A stretch of 61,697 nucleotides of DNA. Origin: CAZFGN01 sp964518695. Lineage in GTDB: Bacteria > Patescibacteriota > Minisyncoccia > UBA6257 > Colwellbacteraceae. The notes beneath the pieces were generated by a model. It was not told the DNA's origin and made no database searches. It saw only the letters and a program-made list of their open reading frames with translations. Positions within the stretch are counted from its first letter, which is position 1. Each line of letters starts with the position of its first letter. A program made the position numbers and the translations under genes. Where the stretch lies: contig CAZFGN010000001.1 in the NCBI GenBank assembly GCA_964518695.1, positions 1-61,697 of the forward strand, read 5' to 3'. Below are positions 7,674-17,186 of the stretch, one piece after another.

Positions 7674-9092
7674 TTATTTTGTCATAAATACCTTAAGCAT
7701 GGTCCTCGTAACAAAGATTGCTGAAAACATACTCATTAATACACCGATGCCCAATGTTAGGGCAAAACCCTGGACAAAGCTTGAAGTGAAAAAGTAAAGA
7801 ATCGCAGCGGTGATCATTGTACTTATATTCGAGTCCCTGATTGATAACCAAGCCCTTTTGAATCCCTCTTCTATGGCTGAATTTCTAGTTAACCCCTTCT
7901 TTAATTCCTCTTTGGTACGTTCAAAAATAAGGATATTCGCGTCCACCGCCATACCAACAGACAACACGAGACCAGCAATACCTGAAAGAGTCATAGTGAA
8001 GGACGGTATAAACCCCAAAAAGCCTGATTTAAAAACCGCCAAAGTTAAAGCAGTGTAAATAAACAAGGCTAAAGTAGCGAAGAAACCTAAAAGCCTGTAG
8101 TAGAGAATCATAAAAATCATCACTAATGCCGTACCTACCGCTCCCGCGAAAATGATTTTCTTTAAAGCGCCTTCTGCCGCCGACGCGCTAACGGTCCTTT
8201 GGTTAGCCAAGGAAATTGGTGCTGAAAGCGCTCCCGCGTTTAACCTTTGAATCAATTGTTTGGCCTCATCTATGGCGAAACCTCCACCACCGCCGGAAAT
8301 AGTAGCTTTACCCCCGGAAATTTTCTGATTCACCGTAGGAGCATCGGTTAACTGGCCGTCAATAAATATACCTAATGGTTTGCCAACGTTAGCCCCGGTA
8401 ATTTCCTCAAATATTTTTGCTCCTTCTTCGTTAAATTCTAAAGCAACTATAGATTTATTGAAATTATCAAACGCCGGAGAGGCCTTGCTGATAAATCTCC
8501 CCGTAAGTTGGGTAGGTACATAAGAGTTCATCCAAGCTACGTAATCTTCAACTTTTTGGGATTGGAAAAACTTTAATTGTGATTCTCTGACCTGCTCTAC
8601 CGTTAAGTTTGGAGAAAGTATCCTAAAATCCAAGAGTGGCGTTTCACCTATTTGACGCACCGCGTCTTTTAAATCCTTGACGCCCGCCAAATCAACTATA
8701 AGCTCATAAGAATCTCCCCTTTGGGCAATAGTGATTTTGGGCTCGGCCACCCCATAGAGATTCACCCTCTTTTCGATAACTTCTCTTAAACCACCAATTA
8801 CGGCTTCGTACTCACTAGGTTTAATTTTGCTCAAATCAACTTTGTAAGTTAAAGATGTTCCACCAACCAAATCCAATCCTAAACTCCATTCGTTACTAAG
8901 CCCAGACTTGCCAAGGATTTTTTCTACAACGGGCATCCATTTATCAGACGAGAAGACTCTTGAAATAGGACTAAGTATGACACCTGTAATTTTAAGATTC
9001 TGTTCGCGACTGTTATAGACAAAAACACCAGCCACTACAGAAATTAGGATAATAGATGCTAAGACTAATAAATTTTTTCTAAAACTTTTCAT
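7674..9092 (-). CDS. secD: Protein translocase subunit SecD
   Basis: SecDF pump subunit, 472 aa. An N-terminal helix (7-26) is followed by GLDLVGGTSLTYKVDL, the P1 periplasmic domain with DLAGVKDLKDAVRQIGETP, and then the membrane domain with the GMAVDANILIFERTKEEL signature. A glycine run (SGGGGGFAI) sits where the usual SGxxxxxEA motif precedes the transmembrane half. It lies 7 nt downstream of tRNA-Lys and may be cotranscribed with it. SecD and SecF are separate genes, as in E. coli. Confidence 0.96.
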   Translation of the reverse strand: MKSFRKNLLVLASIILISVVAGVFVYNSREQNLKITGVILSPISRVFSSDKWMPVVEKILGKSGLSNEWSLGLDLVGGTSLTYKVDLSKIKPSEYEAVIGGLREVIEKRVNLYGVAEPKITIAQRGDSYELIVDLAGVKDLKDAVRQIGETPLLDFRILSPNLTVEQVRESQLKFFQSQKVEDYVAWMNSYVPTQLTGRFISKASPAFDNFNKSIVALEFNEEGAKIFEEITGANVGKPLGIFIDGQLTDAPTVNQKISGGKATISGGGGGFAIDEAKQLIQRLNAGALSAPISLANQRTVSASAAEGALKKIIFAGAVGTALVMIFMILYYRLLGFFATLALFIYTALTLAVFKSGFLGFIPSFTMTLSGIAGLVLSVGMAVDANILIFERTKEELKKGLTRNSAIEEGFKRAWLSIRDSNISTMITAAILYFFTSSFVQGFALTLGIGVLMSMFSAIFVTRTMLKVFMTK

Positions 9093-9099
9093 AAATTTG

Positions 9100-9170
9100 T
9101 CCCCCCACTAGGAATCGAACCTAGGTCAATTGCTTAAAAGGCAACTGCTTTACCATTAAGCTATGGGGGG
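9100..9170 (-). tRNA. tRNA-Lys (anticodon TTT)
   Basis: The minus strand folds as a 71-nt cloverleaf. The acceptor is CCCCCCA/TGGGGGG, the anticodon stem GTTGC/GCAAT has loop CTTTTAA, and the T-arm loop is TTCGATT. The discriminator is A, and CCA is not encoded (the sequence continues ACAA). Confidence 0.95.
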
Positions 9171-9206
9171 ATATCGCGCATAGCTTACGTCTCACGAAGG
9201 TTACGC

Positions 9207-10286
9207 TCACTTTGTAAGTTTTTCAAGTTCTTCGAGTAACGATTTTACTTCAGGAGTTATCTCTTTTGGCGTCCGAACATCAAATTTTACGACCAAATTG
9301 TTATTTTTTGTCATTCCTTCTCCTTTAATTCTTATCTCTTCGCTTAAATGATGACCCGGAGGTATTTTAACCTCCACCTTGCCGCCGCCCAAAGTATCAA
9401 CCTGGATAGTTCTCCCCAAAAGGAGATCAATTATATTTATAGTAACAAAGGCATAAAGTTCTTGCCCCCTTCTTTCAAATTTGGAATGAGGCAAAACTTT
9501 AACTCTAACGTAAAGATCCCCAGTTTCAGCTTGTTTTTCCCCTGCCTCACCCATACTTTTTACTTTTATTATCTGACCCTCTTCTATACCAGGCCTAATC
9601 TCCAAAACCGTATTCCTCGAACCATAGACTCGGCCGCTTCCTTCACACTTCACACAGATCTTGTTTGGTATCTCTCCAAAACCACGACAATGCTTACAAA
9701 CGACAACTTGCATAAAACTGCCGAAGAAAGTATTACGTGATTCTCTTATCTCACCTCTGCCGCTACAGTACTCACACTTTTTAACTCCAGCTTCCGGATC
9801 AAACCCTAATCCTCCACAAGAAGAGCAGATAAGATGCGTTTCGTAATCTAAATTGACTTTCTTCCCAAGTTTAGCTTCTTCTAAAGTAACCGTTACGGTT
9901 ATCTCTAGATCCGATCCTCTCTTATAAACTTTCCTTTTTGGCTTAACTCCCAAACCTTCGAAAAAAGCATCAAAAACATCGCCTAAGTCTCCCATATTTT
10001 CAAAGCCGCCAAAATTGACATCCCAATTTACGCCCTCGAAACCAGCTCCTCCATTCCAGGCCCCCCTTGTACTCCCGTCAGTAAAAACTCTCCCGAAACG
10101 ATCGTATTCGGCGCGTTTTTTGGAATCAGAAAGAATCTGATAAGCTTCGTTTATCTCTTTGAACTTTTTCTCATTGCCTCCAAGTTTGTCAGGGTGATAC
10201 TTGTGAGCTAACTTATGATAAGCTTTTTTGATCTCTTCGGGGGTGGCGTTTTTTAGAATACCTAAAAGTTTGTAATAGTTTTCCAT
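9207..10286 (-). CDS. dnaJ: Chaperone DnaJ
   Basis: Hsp40 co-chaperone that stimulates DnaK ATPase and holds unfolded proteins. The J domain is at residues 1-70 with the HPD motif in KYHPDKLGG. A Gly/Phe-rich linker (about 75-115) follows, then the zinc domain with four CxxC-type repeats (CSSCGG, CEYCSG, CKHCRG, CVKCEG), then the C-terminal substrate domains. The 359-aa length is usual. It is the last gene of the grpE-dnaK operon, separated from dnaK by a membrane-protein gene. Confidence 0.97.
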   Translation of the reverse strand: MENYYKLLGILKNATPEEIKKAYHKLAHKYHPDKLGGNEKKFKEINEAYQILSDSKKRAEYDRFGRVFTDGSTRGAWNGGAGFEGVNWDVNFGGFENMGDLGDVFDAFFEGLGVKPKRKVYKRGSDLEITVTVTLEEAKLGKKVNLDYETHLICSSCGGLGFDPEAGVKKCEYCSGRGEIRESRNTFFGSFMQVVVCKHCRGFGEIPNKICVKCEGSGRVYGSRNTVLEIRPGIEEGQIIKVKSMGEAGEKQAETGDLYVRVKVLPHSKFERRGQELYAFVTINIIDLLLGRTIQVDTLGGGKVEVKIPPGHHLSEEIRIKGEGMTKNNNLVVKFDVRTPKEITPEVKSLLEELEKLTK

Positions 10287-10288
10287 AC

Positions 10289-11254
10289 TTACTTTAATAT
10301 TAGTATCTCCCGGCTACGAGATTCAAGTTGGACAACGAAAAAATTAGAAGCCAACAATATTTCATAAACTATAAAACATAAAAATGCAATAGGTAGATAA
10401 AGAAATGGTATTAGACTCTTCACGAAAAGATAAAGCGAAAGTGCCAGAACCATACTTACGATTAGGCGGCGATTCTCCGCAAGTCCAGCATATCCATAAT
10501 TTAAGATATCGTAAATATTGGCGGAGACTGATTTTTTAAGATCTACCTCTCTATCTATATATTCTTCTATTTTTTCTTTAAGTTGACTTACTGCTCCAGC
10601 AGTTAATTGGTTCTGGGCCGACGGAGTGAGCTCATTAAAATCTTTAAGGTCGGCTTCGGTCAAATTAGAAATAGCAATATTATTTAAGAATTTATCAGTA
10701 GCTATAGAAGGAGAAAACGCAGGAATCAATGTTCTTACGAGCGGCGTTAAAGGACTTAAAAGTAAGTCGTTAAAATTTTTTTCCGTAAGAAAAGTACCCT
10801 GAAGAAAAAGCATAGCGCCAAAAAATAAAACGATCGCCGGTAAACCCGCTTTCAGCGAAAGGTGAGAACTCCTTAAGAAACGAACTTTAATGGTCGACTC
10901 GAGTTCTTTCCTTACATCAAAGCTTCCCTTGAACAACAGGATCAATAGAACAGATAAAACAATGACAGATAAACCGGAAAAGTTGCGGTAGAAAGGTAGA
11001 GCGAGAGCGAGGGATTCAAGAAGCGTAGCTAAAAACAGCTTATCGAAAGATTTAATAAATAAATTCTGAAGCGTAAAGATTATCAAAAAAACAATCGTTG
11101 AAATTGAAGCGTAGAGAAGCTCACTTGTACTCACCAGATAACCGGAGGAAAACGCGAAGATAACACCAGCAAAGATTACGATCGATATTTTTAAGATTGA
11201 TCTATCAACGTCAACAACATCCGAGAAATTCTCTAGGGATGAATTATTCTTCAT
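10289..11254 (-). CDS. Polytopic membrane protein of unknown function in the dnaK-dnaJ operon
   Basis: No family recognised. It has about seven hydrophobic helices. Four lie in the first 120 residues, one near 140-160 (GLPAIVLFFGAMLFLQGTF), and two or three at the C-terminus. Between them is a ~95-residue hydrophilic, partly helical region with ELTPSAQNQLTAGAVSQL. An ATG at 11278 lies inside dnaK; the ATG at 11254 (MKNNSSLENF) gives only an 11-nt overlap and is preferred. The gene is 2 nt from dnaJ. Its position between dnaK and dnaJ suggests coexpression under protein stress, but nothing in the sequence shows a chaperone role. Confidence 0.7.
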   Translation of the reverse strand: MKNNSSLENFSDVVDVDRSILKISIVIFAGVIFAFSSGYLVSTSELLYASISTIVFLIIFTLQNLFIKSFDKLFLATLLESLALALPFYRNFSGLSVIVLSVLLILLFKGSFDVRKELESTIKVRFLRSSHLSLKAGLPAIVLFFGAMLFLQGTFLTEKNFNDLLLSPLTPLVRTLIPAFSPSIATDKFLNNIAISNLTEADLKDFNELTPSAQNQLTAGAVSQLKEKIEEYIDREVDLKKSVSANIYDILNYGYAGLAENRRLIVSMVLALSLYLFVKSLIPFLYLPIAFLCFIVYEILLASNFFVVQLESRSREILILK

Positions 11255-13058
11255 TCCCTTTATTATAGAGGGAACCACCTATTTTTTGAAGCTCTGAAGA
11301 GAGTTCGTTAACGGCAGCTTCGGTTAGATCTTTATCATCTTTTTTAAGAGTTTCTTTTACAGCCTCGATTTTAGTTTTCACGCTTTCTTTGATATCAGCA
11401 GGCACTTTATCCCCCCCTTCAATTAAAGCTTTTTCCGCCGTGTAGACGATATTTTCGGCCTTATTCTTAATTTCTACTAAGTCTTTTTTCTTTTTGTCCT
11501 CTTCTGCGTATTGGGCTGCTTCCATTCTAAGTTTTTCTACTTCTTCTTTAGAAAGGGAGGTGGTAGCTTCGATACGAACCGATTGACTTTTACCCGTAGC
11601 TTTATCAGCAGCTTTAACGTTTAGAATACCATTCGCGTCAATATCAAAAGTGACTTCCACTTGAGGTACACCTCGGGGGGCGGGCGGTAAACCATCCAAC
11701 ATGAACCTGGCCAAAGTCTTATTATCACCAGCCATCTCTCTTTCGCCCTGCAAAACATGAATCTCGACAGAAGTTTGATTATCAGTCGCGGTAGAAAAAA
11801 CCTGGTTTTTGGCAGTGGGGATAGTCATATTTTTTTCTATGAGTTTGGTGAAGATCCCCCCCATAGTCTCGATACCCAAAGAAAGCGGGGTTACATCTAA
11901 GAGTAATACATCTTTAACATCTCCTTGGAATATGCCTGCTTGAACGGCAGCCCCTAGCGCTACAACTTCATCGGGATTTATGCCTCTGTGCGGTTCCTTA
12001 CCGAAAAGAGCCTTGACCGCGTCTTGCATTGCCGGCATTCTAGTTTGCCCACCAACCAAAAGGATTTCGTTAACTTCTTCCAGTTTAAAGCCAGCTGACT
12101 TAACAGTAGCCCTAGTTAGCTCAATGGACTTATCAATGTAATCTTGAACCAGGGATTCAAGTTTAGCTCTTGTAAGTTTCATCAAGAAATGTTTCGGCCC
12201 GTTAGCGTCAGAACTTATGTAAGGCAGGTTAATTTCTGTCTCCATTGCGGCGGATAGTTCGTGCTTAGCTCTTTCAACAGCTTCCTTCAATCTCTGCAAT
12301 GCCAAAGGATCCTTGGAGATATCTATGCCCTCTTGTTTTTTATACTCGTTTACTATGTAATCAGTTATTCTCTTATCAAAATCGTCTCCTCCCAAGTGAG
12401 TATCGCCGCCTGTCGCCTTAACCTCGACTGTGTCATCCCCTACCTCAAGAACAGATACATCAAAAGTGCCACCACCAAAGTCGTAAACAACTATTTTCTC
12501 ATCTTTCTGTCTATTTAATCCATAAGCTAAAGCCGCCGCGGTGGGTTCGTTTAATATTCTACGAACTTGGAACCCTGCTATTTCACCAGCATTTTTGGTA
12601 GCCTGTCTTTGAGAGTCATCGAAATAGGCAGGCACGGTTATTACAACCTCGTCTATCTTTTCCCCAAGTTTAGCCTCGGCATCAGCTTTTAGCTTTGCCA
12701 AGACCATTGCTGAAACCTCTTCAGGTTTATACCACCTATCTCCTATTTTGATTTCCACGCCGCCATCCGTACCTTCCTTTAATTCATAAGGAAGAGTCTT
12801 TTTATCACGCTCCACATCTCCGTCAGAAAATTTTCTGCCAATGAGCCGCTTTACCGAGAAGATGGTGTTTTGAGGATTAGTAATAGCTTGCCTTTTCGCT
12901 AGAAGGCCAACTAATCTCTCATTTGACCTGGAGATACCAACAATTGATGGAGTAGTCCTTCCGCCTTCGGCATTCTCCAAAATTACCGGCTCACCCCCCG
13001 TAACCACAGCTATCGCAGAATTCGTTGTCCCTAAATCAATCCCTAATATTTTGCTCAT
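11244..13058 (-). CDS. dnaK: Chaperone DnaK (Hsp70)
   Basis: ATP-dependent Hsp70. The N-terminal ATPase begins ILGIDLGTTNSAIAV (4-18). The phosphate-2 motif is VVYDFGGGTFDVSVLEV (about 190), and LLVGGQTRMPAMQ precedes the linker VLLLDVTPLSLGIET (about 380-394). The substrate-binding domain and a charged helical lid end in GNEE. At 604 aa it is slightly shorter than E. coli DnaK (638), mainly in the lid. It starts 3 nt after the grpE stop. Confidence 0.98.
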   Translation of the reverse strand: MSKILGIDLGTTNSAIAVVTGGEPVILENAEGGRTTPSIVGISRSNERLVGLLAKRQAITNPQNTIFSVKRLIGRKFSDGDVERDKKTLPYELKEGTDGGVEIKIGDRWYKPEEVSAMVLAKLKADAEAKLGEKIDEVVITVPAYFDDSQRQATKNAGEIAGFQVRRILNEPTAAALAYGLNRQKDEKIVVYDFGGGTFDVSVLEVGDDTVEVKATGGDTHLGGDDFDKRITDYIVNEYKKQEGIDISKDPLALQRLKEAVERAKHELSAAMETEINLPYISSDANGPKHFLMKLTRAKLESLVQDYIDKSIELTRATVKSAGFKLEEVNEILLVGGQTRMPAMQDAVKALFGKEPHRGINPDEVVALGAAVQAGIFQGDVKDVLLLDVTPLSLGIETMGGIFTKLIEKNMTIPTAKNQVFSTATDNQTSVEIHVLQGEREMAGDNKTLARFMLDGLPPAPRGVPQVEVTFDIDANGILNVKAADKATGKSQSVRIEATTSLSKEEVEKLRMEAAQYAEEDKKKKDLVEIKNKAENIVYTAEKALIEGGDKVPADIKESVKTKIEAVKETLKKDDKDLTEAAVNELSSELQKIGGSLYNKGNEE

Positions 13059-13061
13059 TTC

Positions 13062-13580
13062 TTACTTAAACAATTTTACTCTTACCGGCCTTAAAACTTT
13101 ATCATACATCATATACCCAGTCTCAACCTCTTCGGCAACGCTTCCCGAAACGCCTACTCCCTCTATTGAGGCGACAGCTTCGTGATGCAACGGATCAAAC
13201 TTATCATTAACCGCAACCTTTATTCTTACTAAACCCCGACGTTTCAGTATATCTTCAAGCTGGCTTTTTATCATATAGAACCCTTTTTCAACCGGACCAA
13301 TCTTTTCCAGAGCTATCATACCTAAATCAATGCTATCAAGAACGGAAACAAGCTCCTTTATAACATCGTCATTGCCAAACTTAGCTACTTCTTCCAGTCT
13401 CTTTAATTCTTCTTTTTTATAGTTTATTAAATCAGCCTTACTTCGACGCCAGCCGTCCAAATATTCATCTTTTTCTTTAGAAACCTTTTCGAGTTCTTCT
13501 TTCAAAATCTTGGCTTCATCCACTCCCTCAAGCAACTCCGGTTCTTTAATTTCCTCTTCTTTTTTTTCTTCGTCACTCAT
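13062..13580 (-). CDS. grpE: Nucleotide exchange factor GrpE
   Basis: Exchange factor for DnaK. The N-terminus is acidic (SDEEKKEEEIKEPELLEGVDE) and is followed by a long coiled coil (about 20-75) with the family segment YLDGWRRSKADLINYKKEEL. The C-terminal beta domain has the motif FDPLHHEAVA and ends VLRPVRVKLFK. An upstream ATG at 13604 abuts the predicted -10 box and would not be in the mRNA, so the ATG at 13580 (MSDEEKK) is chosen, giving 172 aa. First gene of the chaperone operon. Confidence 0.94.
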   Translation of the reverse strand: MSDEEKKEEEIKEPELLEGVDEAKILKEELEKVSKEKDEYLDGWRRSKADLINYKKEELKRLEEVAKFGNDDVIKELVSVLDSIDLGMIALEKIGPVEKGFYMIKSQLEDILKRRGLVRIKVAVNDKFDPLHHEAVASIEGVGVSGSVAEEVETGYMMYDKVLRPVRVKLFK

Positions 13581-13604
13581 AAAATAGTTAGTAAATTCGT
13601 TCAA

Positions 13605-13633
13605 AATTTAATTGAGATAAGCTATATTGTCAA
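13605..13633 (-). promoter_or_regulatory. Promoter of the grpE-dnaK-dnaJ operon
   Basis: On the minus strand, -35 TTGACA (13628-13633, perfect consensus), a 17-nt spacer and -10 TAAATT (13605-13610). No CIRCE inverted repeat is visible. The predicted 5' leader is about 18 nt. Confidence 0.65.
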
Positions 13634-13693
13634 GCCCTCGTAAATGGTTCCAAGTTATTAAAATGAAAACACCGCGTTTTTAAGGAGATAGTG

Positions 13694-14296
13694 CTAATTC
13701 CGCCTTTCTAAGGCGTTAGTCAACGTTTCCGCGTCGGCGAACTCGATTTCACCTCCGGTTGGTATGCCTCTACCTAAACGAGAAATTTTGTTGGTGAATC
13801 TTTGAAGTTCTTTTCCAATGATAGAGGCATTCAAATCACCATAGGTAGTTGGATTTATGGCTATAATAATTTCCTCTGCCTTACCACTTAGTTTTTTTTC
13901 GATCCAATTTTTTAAACTTTGGATCCTCAACTTTTGGTCGGATTCCAAAATACCATTTTTGTGTAGATCACCTAAGATCAGGTAACGACCGGCAAACTTG
14001 CCGGTGTTTTCGATAGATAAGAGATCGGTTTCTTTTTCCACTACGGCTATTAATTTCTCGTTTCTCTTGGTATCACCACAAATATTACAGAGCCCATTTA
14101 CGTTTTCATGAATATAAAAACACTGTTTGCAAATTTTAATTCCTCTCAATTCTGCCAAGGCCCTAGCGGCTTCGGTTTCAAAAGCTACTCCTTCACGAAT
14201 AAAATAAAAAGCCAATCGTATAGCTTGACGCGGCCCTATGCCTGGGAGTTCAGAAAAAATGTCAACAAATTTTTTAATGGCTTCCGGAGTTTTCAT
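13694..14296 (-). CDS. recR: Recombination mediator RecR
   Basis: DNA-binding clamp of the RecFOR gap-repair pathway, 200 aa as usual. The N-terminal HhH is within FSELPGIGPRQAIRLAFYF. The C4 zinc finger is CKQCFYIHENVNGLCNIC (about 56-73). The Toprim domain has VVEKETDLLSIENTG and ends near RLGRGIPTGGEIEFADAETL. It overlaps the dnaB 3' end by about 23 nt, so it is probably coupled. Confidence 0.96.
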   Translation of the reverse strand: MKTPEAIKKFVDIFSELPGIGPRQAIRLAFYFIREGVAFETEAARALAELRGIKICKQCFYIHENVNGLCNICGDTKRNEKLIAVVEKETDLLSIENTGKFAGRYLILGDLHKNGILESDQKLRIQSLKNWIEKKLSGKAEEIIIAINPTTYGDLNASIIGKELQRFTNKISRLGRGIPTGGEIEFADAETLTNALERRN

Positions 14297-15638
14297 CTCG
14301 CTTGTCTAGATTAAAAAAACTAACTTTCTGTTTATCAAAAAATAAACTTACGGATCCCGTTGGACCATTGCGGTGTTTAGCTACCAATATGTCAACAACA
14401 TTTTGGTCTTCAGTAGAAACGTCGTTTCGTCCGACATCTTTAGGATAGAGGAAAAGCACCACGTCGGCATCTTGTTCAATAGAACCGGACTCCCTAAGAT
14501 CTGAGAGCCTCGGCATTTTTATCTCACGCTGATCAACGGCCCTTGAAAGTTGGGACACGGCGATTACCGGCACGTTAAGTTCTCTCGCCAGACCCTTCAG
14601 ACCCCTAGAAATTTCCGTGACTTGTTGAACCACAGACTCATAATTGGTTCTCGGTTGAATCAGTTGAAGGTAGTCTATAATCAACAAACCTAAAGACTTA
14701 TTCTCTGCCTGCAAACGTCTCGCCATAGAACGCATCTGAACAACATTAGGAGAAGGCGTATCGTCAATAAACAAAGGGGCGTTCGATAACTTATCTAGGG
14801 CCGCCTGCATCATTTCAAACTCTAATTCATCTTTTAGTCTACCAGTACGCAATTTCCAAAGATCGACTTGAGCTTCAGCGGCAATGAATCTGTCAATGAC
14901 TTGTTCCCGACTCATTTCCAGGGAAAAAACTCCTACGCTTTGGCCATACTTTACAGCAGCGTTCCTAGCGATATCCATCACGAAAGCGGTCTTTCCGTAA
15001 GATGGCCTAGCGCCAACTATAATTAAATCTGATTTTTGAAGACCCGATAATATACTGTCCAATTGAGTAAAACCAGTAGGTACACCTCTTAATCTACCAT
15101 CATCACCGTGATGTAACTTTTCAATTCGTTCATAAGCTCCTTTGAGTTCCTCTTTAATAGAAACAAAATTCTTATGAATGCCTTGTTGGGAAATAGAAAA
15201 TATCCTTTGTTCAACTGAATCGAGGATGTCCTCCAACTCGTTTTCAGGATGAAAAGCATTTTCACTAATCTCTGCGGAAGCATTAATTAACTCTCTTAAA
15301 ATCCTTTTTTCTTTGACTATCTTTCCGTAATTAAGTACATGGGAAGCGGTAGGGACGGAGTTCACGAGTTCCGTAAGATAAGCAGACCCGCCAATTTCTT
15401 TTAGAGTCTCGTTTTTTCTCAAATCCGCGGTGACAGTTAAAATATCAATTGGCTCATGTTTCTCCCAAAGCTTGAAAATGGTTTCATATATCAGGCTATG
15501 CGCTTTCTTATAAAAATCGCTGGGGTTTAAAATATCCACCACAGAGAAAATGGCGTCTTTGTCTATCATCAGAGCGCCAAGCACTGACTGCTCGGCATCC
15601 AAGTCCTGCGGTGGAAGTTTTATGTCTTTATTCTTAGG
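14274..15638 (-). CDS. dnaB: Replicative DNA helicase DnaB
   Basis: Hexameric replication-fork helicase. The N-terminal primase-interacting domain starts PPQDLDAEQSVLGALMID (about 9-26). The RecA-like domain has Walker A GARPSYGKTAFVMD (about 209), the H2 motif LLIIDYLQLIQP and RESGSIEQDADVVLFL. The length of about 454 aa is normal. The start is the ATG at 15638 (MPKNKDIKLPPQ); an in-frame ATG at 15668 lies further inside cysS and adds a GGRAFQ segment not typical of DnaB. Confidence 0.96.
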   Translation of the reverse strand, partial: PKNKDIKLPPQDLDAEQSVLGALMIDKDAIFSVVDILNPSDFYKKAHSLIYETIFKLWEKHEPIDILTVTADLRKNETLKEIGGSAYLTELVNSVPTASHVLNYGKIVKEKRILRELINASAEISENAFHPENELEDILDSVEQRIFSISQQGIHKNFVSIKEELKGAYERIEKLHHGDDGRLRGVPTGFTQLDSILSGLQKSDLIIVGARPSYGKTAFVMDIARNAAVKYGQSVGVFSLEMSREQVIDRFIAAEAQVDLWKLRTGRLKDELEFEMMQAALDKLSNAPLFIDDTPSPNVVQMRSMARRLQAENKSLGLLIIDYLQLIQPRTNYESVVQQVTEISRGLKGLARELNVPVIAVSQLSRAVDQREIKMPRLSDLRESGSIEQDADVVLFLYPKDVGRNDVSTEDQNVVDILVAKHRNGPTGSVSLFFDKQKVSFFNLDKRDENSGSH

Positions 15639-17043
15639 CATTTGAAACGCGCGGCCCCCCTTCGGCATCCTCTATTCTATATCCTAAGCTTTCTATCTTT
15701 TTTCTCAAAGCGTCCGCCTGAATAAACTGTTGAAGAGATCTTAGCTTCTCTCTAGATTCCACTAATTTCACCACATTTTGAGGCACGGTAATACCAACTG
15801 ACTTGGTTTTCTTAAATCCCAAGCCCAAGACTTGGTCGAATCCCAAAACAAGCTTTTTCTTTAAAGCAGGATCTAAAACACTGTCTTTTAAGGCATCCCA
15901 TAAAACCTTCAAGGCCTTCGGTGTATTTAAATCATTGTTGATGGCCTCTTTAAATTTTAATTCGTACAGATTGCGTCTCTTTAGCATATCCTTATCGAAC
16001 TTGTAACCCGCATGGTAGCTAAAACCCGCGATAATTTTATGAGAATTTTCTAAAGCGGTTTGGGCTGATCTAAGACTATCCCAAGTGAAGTTGAGTTTTT
16101 TACGATAGTGGGTTCCTAAAACAAGGTAGCGAAAGGCTAATGGATCGAAGTTTTTCTCGATTAGCGTCGCAAGGGTGTAAAAATTCCCCGTGGATTTCGC
16201 CATTTTAGCTTCGTTAATCAACAAGAACTCACCGTGCATCCAGAACCGAGCGAGAGACTTTCCATAAGCGCCCTCGGATTGTGCAATTTCGTTAGTATGG
16301 TGAACGTTAATATGGTCAACACCTCCGGTATGAATATCAAATGGCTGCCCCAGATATTTTGTCGAAATCGCGGAACATTCTATATGCCATCCAGGAAAAC
16401 CGTAACCCCAAGGAGATTTCCAGCGCATGATATGGTTTTCAAATCGTCCGACGAGCTTGAACCAAAGCGCGAAATCATGCGGATTTCTTTTTTCCGGGTC
16501 CACCACAACTTCGTCGCGCGCTCCGATAATTTTTTCACCTAACTTCTGGCGCGACAACTCCGTATAATTCTTAAATTTCGAGACGTCAAAATAAATCGCT
16601 TGCGCAGTTTCGTAAGCGTAGCCCTTTTTAAAAAGCCTTTGAATAAGCACAATCTGTTCTCTTATATTTTTAGTCGCGGGAGAGAGAATATTTGGCTTTT
16701 TAATATTCAATCTTTTGATATCAGCCGAAAAAGCCTCTGTATAAAATTTAGCGATGTCCCAAACGGATTTTTTACCTTTCCGAGCAACGCTCTCTAATTT
16801 ATCTTCGCCCGCATCGGCATCAGAAGTAAGATGTCCAACATCAGTAATGTTCATTACTTGACGCACTCTGCGCCCATCGTATTCAAGCGTCCGGCGTAAG
16901 ATGTCTTCAAATATATACGTCCGTAGGTTTCCGATATGGGCATAATTATAAACAGTCGGTCCGCAGGTATACAGACCAACCTGTCCTTTATGGAGGGGTT
17001 TAAAAACTTCTTTTCTGCGGTGAAGAGTATTGTATAGAAGCAT
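15634..17043 (-). CDS. cysS: Cysteinyl-tRNA synthetase
   Basis: Class I synthetase charging tRNA-Cys. The HIGH motif is in YNYAHIGNLRTYIFED (about 32-47), with the zinc Cys in GLYTCGPTVYNYAHIG, further zinc ligands in GWHIECSAISTKYLG and KMSKS-type KMAKSTGNF (about 281-289). The anticodon domain is at the C-terminus. A GTG at 17046 precedes the ATG at 17043; the ATG is preferred. A TATAAT box ends 8 nt before it, so the message would be essentially leaderless. A 32-nt palindrome lies just upstream of the promoter. Confidence 0.96.
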   Translation of the reverse strand: MLLYNTLHRRKEVFKPLHKGQVGLYTCGPTVYNYAHIGNLRTYIFEDILRRTLEYDGRRVRQVMNITDVGHLTSDADAGEDKLESVARKGKKSVWDIAKFYTEAFSADIKRLNIKKPNILSPATKNIREQIVLIQRLFKKGYAYETAQAIYFDVSKFKNYTELSRQKLGEKIIGARDEVVVDPEKRNPHDFALWFKLVGRFENHIMRWKSPWGYGFPGWHIECSAISTKYLGQPFDIHTGGVDHINVHHTNEIAQSEGAYGKSLARFWMHGEFLLINEAKMAKSTGNFYTLATLIEKNFDPLAFRYLVLGTHYRKKLNFTWDSLRSAQTALENSHKIIAGFSYHAGYKFDKDMLKRRNLYELKFKEAINNDLNTPKALKVLWDALKDSVLDPALKKKLVLGFDQVLGLGFKKTKSVGITVPQNVVKLVESREKLRSLQQFIQADALRKKIESLGYRIEDAEGGPRVSNA

Positions 17044-17051
17044 CACACAAA

Positions 17052-17060
17052 ATTATAGCA
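17052..17060 (-). promoter_or_regulatory. Extended -10 promoter of cysS
   Basis: The minus strand carries TGCTATAAT (perfect -10, plus the extended TG). The -35 region, near 17075-17081, is poor. The 17084-17115 palindrome is immediately upstream, placed so that a bound protein would overlap or abut the -35 contact region. Confidence 0.6.
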
Positions 17061-17083
17061 CAGGATTACTATCAACAAGCTAG

Positions 17084-17115
17084 TATACTATAACACCGAT
17101 CGGTGTTATAGTATA
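17084..17115. repeat. Intergenic 32-nt palindrome, copy 1 (perfect)
   Basis: Perfect inverted repeat: left arm TATACTATAACACCGA, right arm its exact complement, centre CCGATCGG, no loop. It lies between the rplU 3' end and the cysS promoter. Related copies are at 31193-31224 and 40605-40640. There is no T-tract on either side, so it is not a standard terminator. Confidence 0.9.
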
Positions 17116-17156
17116 GTGGTTGGAATTTATTAAAGAAAATTTAATAGGAGAAAATC

Positions 17157-17186
17157 AATAAGCGGCTGAAAATTTAGCCGCTTATT
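17157..17186 (-). terminator. Probable intrinsic terminator of rplU
   Basis: An 11-bp stem (AATAAGCGGCT / AGCCGCTTATT) with an 8-nt loop overlaps the last codons and stop of rplU on the minus strand. The following sequence, GATTTTCTCC, is only moderately T-rich. Confidence 0.6.

Noticed and set aside
13605..13690. CIRCE/HrcA control of grpE-dnaK-dnaJ
   Set aside because: No TTAGCACTC-N9-GAGTGCTAA type inverted repeat is present in the promoter region.
17084..17115. Palindrome as an intrinsic terminator of rplU
   Set aside because: It has no T-tract, no loop, and a better hairpin already overlaps the rplU stop; a second copy lies directly upstream of a start codon.
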